Shown here: positions 5,535-7,789 of the stretch, one piece after another
Position numbering within the stretch: position 1 is the first letter of the stretch
Layout of the letters: the number at the start of each line of letters is the position of its first letter
From: Chloroflexota bacterium
Lineage (GTDB): Bacteria; Chloroflexota; Anaerolineae; Anaerolineales; DRMV01
Length of the DNA: 7,789 nucleotides
Direction of reading: 5' to 3'
Assembly (NCBI GenBank): GCA_013154225.1
Contig: JAADCW010000133.1
Location: 1-7,789, forward strand
Translations under genes and position numbers: made by a program
Notes under the pieces: model-generated
Seen by the model: only the letters and a program-made list of their open reading frames with translations
The model's database searches: none
Told to the model about the DNA's origin: nothing

Positions 5535-7115
5535 TTAGGATGCAGGCGCGGGGGAATCTGCTTCAGCGGCTTGTTGGTCGCTTGGGGGCGCGGCATCGCC
5601 GCGTTCCCGCAAATGGGGGAACAAAATGACCTCCCGAATGCTGTGCTTGTCTGTAAACAGCATGGTCAGGCGGTCAATACCCATGCCGAAACCGCCGTTA
5701 GGGGGCATACCGTAGCGCATCGCGCGCAGGTAGTCCTCATCAATGGGATGGCGCTCTTCATCATCTGCTGCATAGGTGCGCCCCATTTCCAAAAAGCGGG
5801 CTTCCTGATCCAGCGGGTCGTTCAATTCTGTGAACGCGTTGCACAACTCCATCCCACCAATGAATCCCTCGAAGCGTTCCACCGTGTTGGGATCACCGGG
5901 CTTGGCTTTTGCCAGCGGTGAAATATCTCGGGGGTAGTCATACAGGAAGGTCGGCTGAATGAAGTTGGGTTCCAGGAAGTCACTCACCAATTGGTCAATC
6001 AATTTGCCGCGCGAGGCGTTGGGCTTGGGTTCGATGTTCTTGGCCTTCATGGCCGCGGCCAGACTTTCCGCGTCGGGATACTGGGCAATGTCAATGCCAG
6101 TGGCATCCAGCACGCCCTGGCGGAGTTCCACCCGCTTCCACGGGGGATTGAGGTCAATTTCATGCCCCTGCCACGTAATTTGCCGTTTGCCCAAAACCCG
6201 ATCGGCCACGTAGGCGATCATTTCTTCCACAAATTCCATCACCTGGAAGTAATCTGCATAAGCCCAATAGAATTCCAGTTGGGTAAATTCGGGGTTATGC
6301 TTGAACGAGATGCCTTCATTGCGGAAGTCTCGGCCGATTTCATACACCTTCTCAAACATCCCTACCAGCAGGCGTTTGAGATAGAGCTCAAAGGAAATGC
6401 GCAAATAGAGTTTTTGTTTGAGCTGGTTGTGATAGGTCACAAAGGGACGGGCAGCCGCGCCGCCGTAAATGGGCTGAAGAATGGGCGTTTCGACTTCCAA
6501 AAAGCCGTGGTCGTCGAGGTAATCCCGCAATGCACGCACAATTTTGGCGCGGGTGCGGAAGATTTCCCGCACGTCGGGGTTGACGGCCAGGTCGGCATAA
6601 CGCTGGCGGTAGCGGGTTTCGGGGTCGGCTAACACCGCGTGTCGGATGACAGTGCCATCTTCCGCAACTTCGTCTTTGGCAGGCGGAAGCGGCGTAATGG
6701 CCTTGGCCAACATGCGGAATTTTTCCACATGCACGGTGATCTCGCCCGTGCGGGTGCGGAAAAGGAAACCCTCGGCCTGGATGAAATCGCCCAGGTCAAA
6801 CAGTTTATTGAACAGCTTGAGTTGATCTTTGCCCAGGGTATTCGCCTGGAAGAAAAGTTGAATGCGCCCGCTCTCGTCTTCAATATGAGCAAACGTAATC
6901 TTGCCCATCGGGCGCATCGCGCGCAAACGGCCAGCCACAATCACCCGCGGCGCTTCTTCTGCACCTTGGGCTTCAGCGGCTTCCAGCGCGGCCTTGGCTT
7001 CAGCCGCGGTATGGGTGCGTTCCGCCCGGTTGGGATAGGGCTCAATGCCCATTTCCCGCAGGCGTTCCAGTTTTTCCAGACGAATTTTTTCTAATGCATT
7101 GTACTGATGGGGCAT
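5535..7115 (-). CDS. lysS: Lysyl-tRNA synthetase, class II (526 aa)
   Basis: This enzyme attaches lysine to tRNA-Lys in the cytoplasm using ATP. Residues about 57-140 are the OB-fold anticodon-binding domain (VAGRLRAMRPMGKITFAHI). The class II catalytic domain follows. YRQRYADL is near 169-176; motif 1 is near 200-225 (FLEVETPILQP, GGAAARPF); motif 2 is at 264-283 (FRNEGIS, then HNPEFTQLEFY); motif 3 is at 474-483 (GGFGMGIDRL, with R482). The end reads REVILFPHLRE, as expected, plus an Ala/Pro-rich tail of about 20 residues. The segment joining the OB fold to the catalytic domain (about 142-165) is somewhat long for the family. I chose ATG 7115 (MPHQYNALEK) because ACGAGG lies five bases upstream. 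An in-frame ATG at 7148 would add 11 residues but falls at the likely transcription start. It probably heads a transcript containing the three signalling genes downstream. Confidence 0.98.
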   Translation of the reverse strand: MPHQYNALEKIRLEKLERLREMGIEPYPNRAERTHTAAEAKAALEAAEAQGAEEAPRVIVAGRLRAMRPMGKITFAHIEDESGRIQLFFQANTLGKDQLKLFNKLFDLGDFIQAEGFLFRTRTGEITVHVEKFRMLAKAITPLPPAKDEVAEDGTVIRHAVLADPETRYRQRYADLAVNPDVREIFRTRAKIVRALRDYLDDHGFLEVETPILQPIYGGAAARPFVTYHNQLKQKLYLRISFELYLKRLLVGMFEKVYEIGRDFRNEGISFKHNPEFTQLEFYWAYADYFQVMEFVEEMIAYVADRVLGKRQITWQGHEIDLNPPWKRVELRQGVLDATGIDIAQYPDAESLAAAMKAKNIEPKPNASRGKLIDQLVSDFLEPNFIQPTFLYDYPRDISPLAKAKPGDPNTVERFEGFIGGMELCNAFTELNDPLDQEARFLEMGRTYAADDEERHPIDEDYLRAMRYGMPPNGGFGMGIDRLTMLFTDKHSIREVILFPHLRERGDAAPPSDQQAAEADSPAPAS

Positions 7116-7120
7116 AGGGG

Positions 7121-7126
7121 CCTCGT
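7121..7126 (-). promoter_or_regulatory. Ribosome binding site of lysS
   Basis: ACGAGG on the minus strand, followed by the five bases CCCCT and then ATG 7115. It decides the lysS start in favour of 7115 over 7148. The fhs gene on the other strand has a very similar GCGAGG with the same five-base spacing. Confidence 0.75.
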
Positions 7127-7153
7127 AACGTAATGAAAATTGTGCCATTGACG

Positions 7154-7162
7154 ATTATAACA
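7154..7162 (-). promoter_or_regulatory. Extended -10 promoter element for lysS
   Basis: The minus strand reads TGTTATAAT: a perfect TATAAT (7159-7154) with the upstream TG of an extended -10. Transcription would start near 7147, about 30 bases before the lysS ATG. No good -35 exists at 16-18 bases. GTGACA (7186-7181) matches five of six consensus bases but stands 21 bases away, so the extended -10 or an activator may compensate. Confidence 0.65.
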
Positions 7163-7170
7163 AACTTTAA

Positions 7171-7188
7171 CCCTGAGCGATGTCACGA
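7171..7188. promoter_or_regulatory. Imperfect CRP/FNR-like site
   Basis: The plus strand reads CCCTGA, six bases, TCACGA. One half-site is identical to those of the perfect dyad at 7204-7221; the other keeps only TGA. The two centres are 33 bases apart, about three helical turns, so two dimers could bind the same DNA face. It lies just upstream of, or overlaps, the -35 area of the lysS promoter. Confidence 0.35.
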
Positions 7189-7203
7189 CTTTTCGCCGAA
7201 GCA

Positions 7204-7221
7204 TCGTGACAAGTATCACGA
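7204..7221. promoter_or_regulatory. CRP/FNR-family operator-like dyad between lysS and fhs
   Basis: TCGTGA, six bases, TCACGA is a perfect dyad. Its GTGA-N6-TCAC core is the recognition core known for CRP-type regulators, with C/G instead of T/A at the outer position. Its centre is near -48 relative to the likely fhs start and near -65 relative to the likely lysS start, reasonable places for an activator. TCGTGACA at 7204-7211 is also an exact inverted copy of TGTCACGA at 7181-7188. The regulator's identity is unknown. Confidence 0.5.
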
Positions 7222-7248
7222 AGTGTACACCGCCCTTGGGCTTAGGGA

Positions 7249-7254
7249 TATAAT
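7249..7254 (+). promoter_or_regulatory. -10 promoter element for fhs
   Basis: A perfect TATAAT on the plus strand would place the transcription start near 7261, leaving a leader of about 75 bases before fhs. The best -35 candidate, TGTACA (7224-7229), matches four of six bases with a long 19-base spacing, so the promoter looks activator-dependent, which fits the dyad just upstream. Confidence 0.6.
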
Positions 7255-7324
7255 ACACCTAAATGCCCCATCATATCTACCCCAAAGTTCCCGGCATCGT
7301 CTTTTGTCCACTTTTCCCCTAACA

Positions 7325-7330
7325 GCGAGG
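7325..7330 (+). promoter_or_regulatory. Ribosome binding site of fhs
   Basis: GCGAGG followed by five bases and then ATG 7336. It supports this start, which gives a protein whose N-terminal region aligns in style with formate-tetrahydrofolate ligases. Confidence 0.7.
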
Positions 7331-7335
7331 TTCCC

Positions 7336-7789
7336 ATGTCCCGCAAATTTACCCCTACGCCCCTCAAACGACGGCACCCTGTGCCCCCCGATATTGTGAT
7401 TGCCCAGGAAGCCGAACTCAAGCCCATCACACAAGTGGCTGAGGAAGCCGGCATTTTGCCCTCAGAACTGGAACTTTACGGCGACACCAAGGCCAAGGTG
7501 CGCCTGGAAATTCTCCAACGCCTGGCCGACGCGCCCAACGGCAAATACATTGACGTCACCGCGATCACGCCCACGCCCCTGGGGGAAGGCAAAACCACCA
7601 CCACCGTGGGGTTGAGCCAGGCCCTGGGCGCGCACCTGGGGCAGAAGGTGTTTACGTGCATCCGTCAGCCCAGCCAGGGCCCGACGTTCGGCATCAAAGG
7701 CGGCGCGGCTGGCGGCGGCTATTCGCAGGTCATTCCCATGGAAGACTTCAACCTGCACCTCACCGGCGACATCCACGCGGTCACCGCGG
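7336..7789 (+). CDS. fhs: Formate-tetrahydrofolate ligase, 5' part only
   Basis: This enzyme makes 10-formyl-tetrahydrofolate from formate, ATP and tetrahydrofolate in the cytoplasm, feeding purine synthesis, formyl-methionine or the acetyl-CoA pathway. The first 151 codons are visible. Residues 1-18 are basic and proline-rich. ELYGDTKAKV at 46-55 is a family motif. The ATP-binding P-loop TPTPLGEGKTTT is at 78-89. It is followed by CIRQPSQGPTFG, the glycine-rich IKGGAAGGGYSQ, and PMEDFNLHLTGDIHAV. The wording RQPSQGPTFG, with PTPLGEGK and GGGYSQVIPME, is what I recall from the synthetase domain of eukaryotic C1-tetrahydrofolate synthase; classic bacterial enzymes read REPSLGPVFG. The start is supported by GCGAGG five bases upstream. 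It is divergent from lysS and shares its control region. The remaining roughly three quarters of the gene lie past the window, so completeness cannot be judged. Confidence 0.96.
   Translation, partial: MSRKFTPTPLKRRHPVPPDIVIAQEAELKPITQVAEEAGILPSELELYGDTKAKVRLEILQRLADAPNGKYIDVTAITPTPLGEGKTTTTVGLSQALGAHLGQKVFTCIRQPSQGPTFGIKGGAAGGGYSQVIPMEDFNLHLTGDIHAVTA

Noticed and set aside
5421..6632. Plus-strand open frames opposite lysS
   Set aside because: They are antisense to conserved LysRS motifs and have no ribosome sites or family features.
7116..7148. Longer lysS start at ATG 7148
   Set aside because: The predicted transcription start is at about 7147, no ribosome site precedes it, and ATG 7115 has a well-placed ACGAGG.
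7181..7186. GTGACA as the lysS -35 box
   Set aside because: It matches five of six bases but stands 21 bases from the -10, beyond the normal range; it is better explained as part of the TCGTGA repeat.

Overview
The window looks like bacterial chromosomal DNA, GC-rich by eye and densely coded. The style of the genes (kinases with an N-terminal receiver-like domain followed by GAF domains, the lysyl-tRNA synthetase motifs, a glycosidase-rich setting) suggests a Chloroflexota bacterium, perhaps of the Anaerolineae. That is a guess from protein style and was not tested. There are no tRNA or rRNA genes, CRISPR arrays, insertion sequences or phage genes.

Layout. (1) 1-1199, plus strand: the 3' end of a family 1 glycoside hydrolase, then six bases later an unrecognised protein with predicted membrane helices. 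(2) 1200-1485: a convergent intergenic stretch full of hairpins, with one terminator-like structure suited to each strand. (3) 1486-7115, minus strand: four co-directional genes, read from right to left. These are lysS (lysyl-tRNA synthetase), a 97-residue protein resembling a lone histidine-kinase dimerisation/phosphotransfer helical hairpin, a 559-residue receiver-GAF-kinase, and a 649-residue receiver-GAF-PAS-kinase. The gaps are 48, 74 and 3 bases, so one transcript is plausible. (4) 7116-7335: a divergent control region with a -10 element on each strand and a CRP/FNR-like dyad between them. (5) 7336-7789, plus strand: the start of fhs (formate-tetrahydrofolate ligase), cut by the window end.

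How the genes may work together. The two kinases have intact H, N and G boxes. Both carry N-terminal receiver-like domains that keep the phospho-acceptor aspartate but lack the conserved lysine, so these are probably modified or pseudo-receivers. No response regulator with an output domain lies in the window. The small helical protein next to them is the most unusual item: it could be a phosphorelay intermediate or a kinase-dimerisation partner. The divergent lysS/fhs region suggests that translation and one-carbon genes may share a CRP/FNR-type regulator. The visible Fhs sequence resembles the synthetase domain of eukaryotic C1-tetrahydrofolate synthase more than the classic clostridial enzyme.
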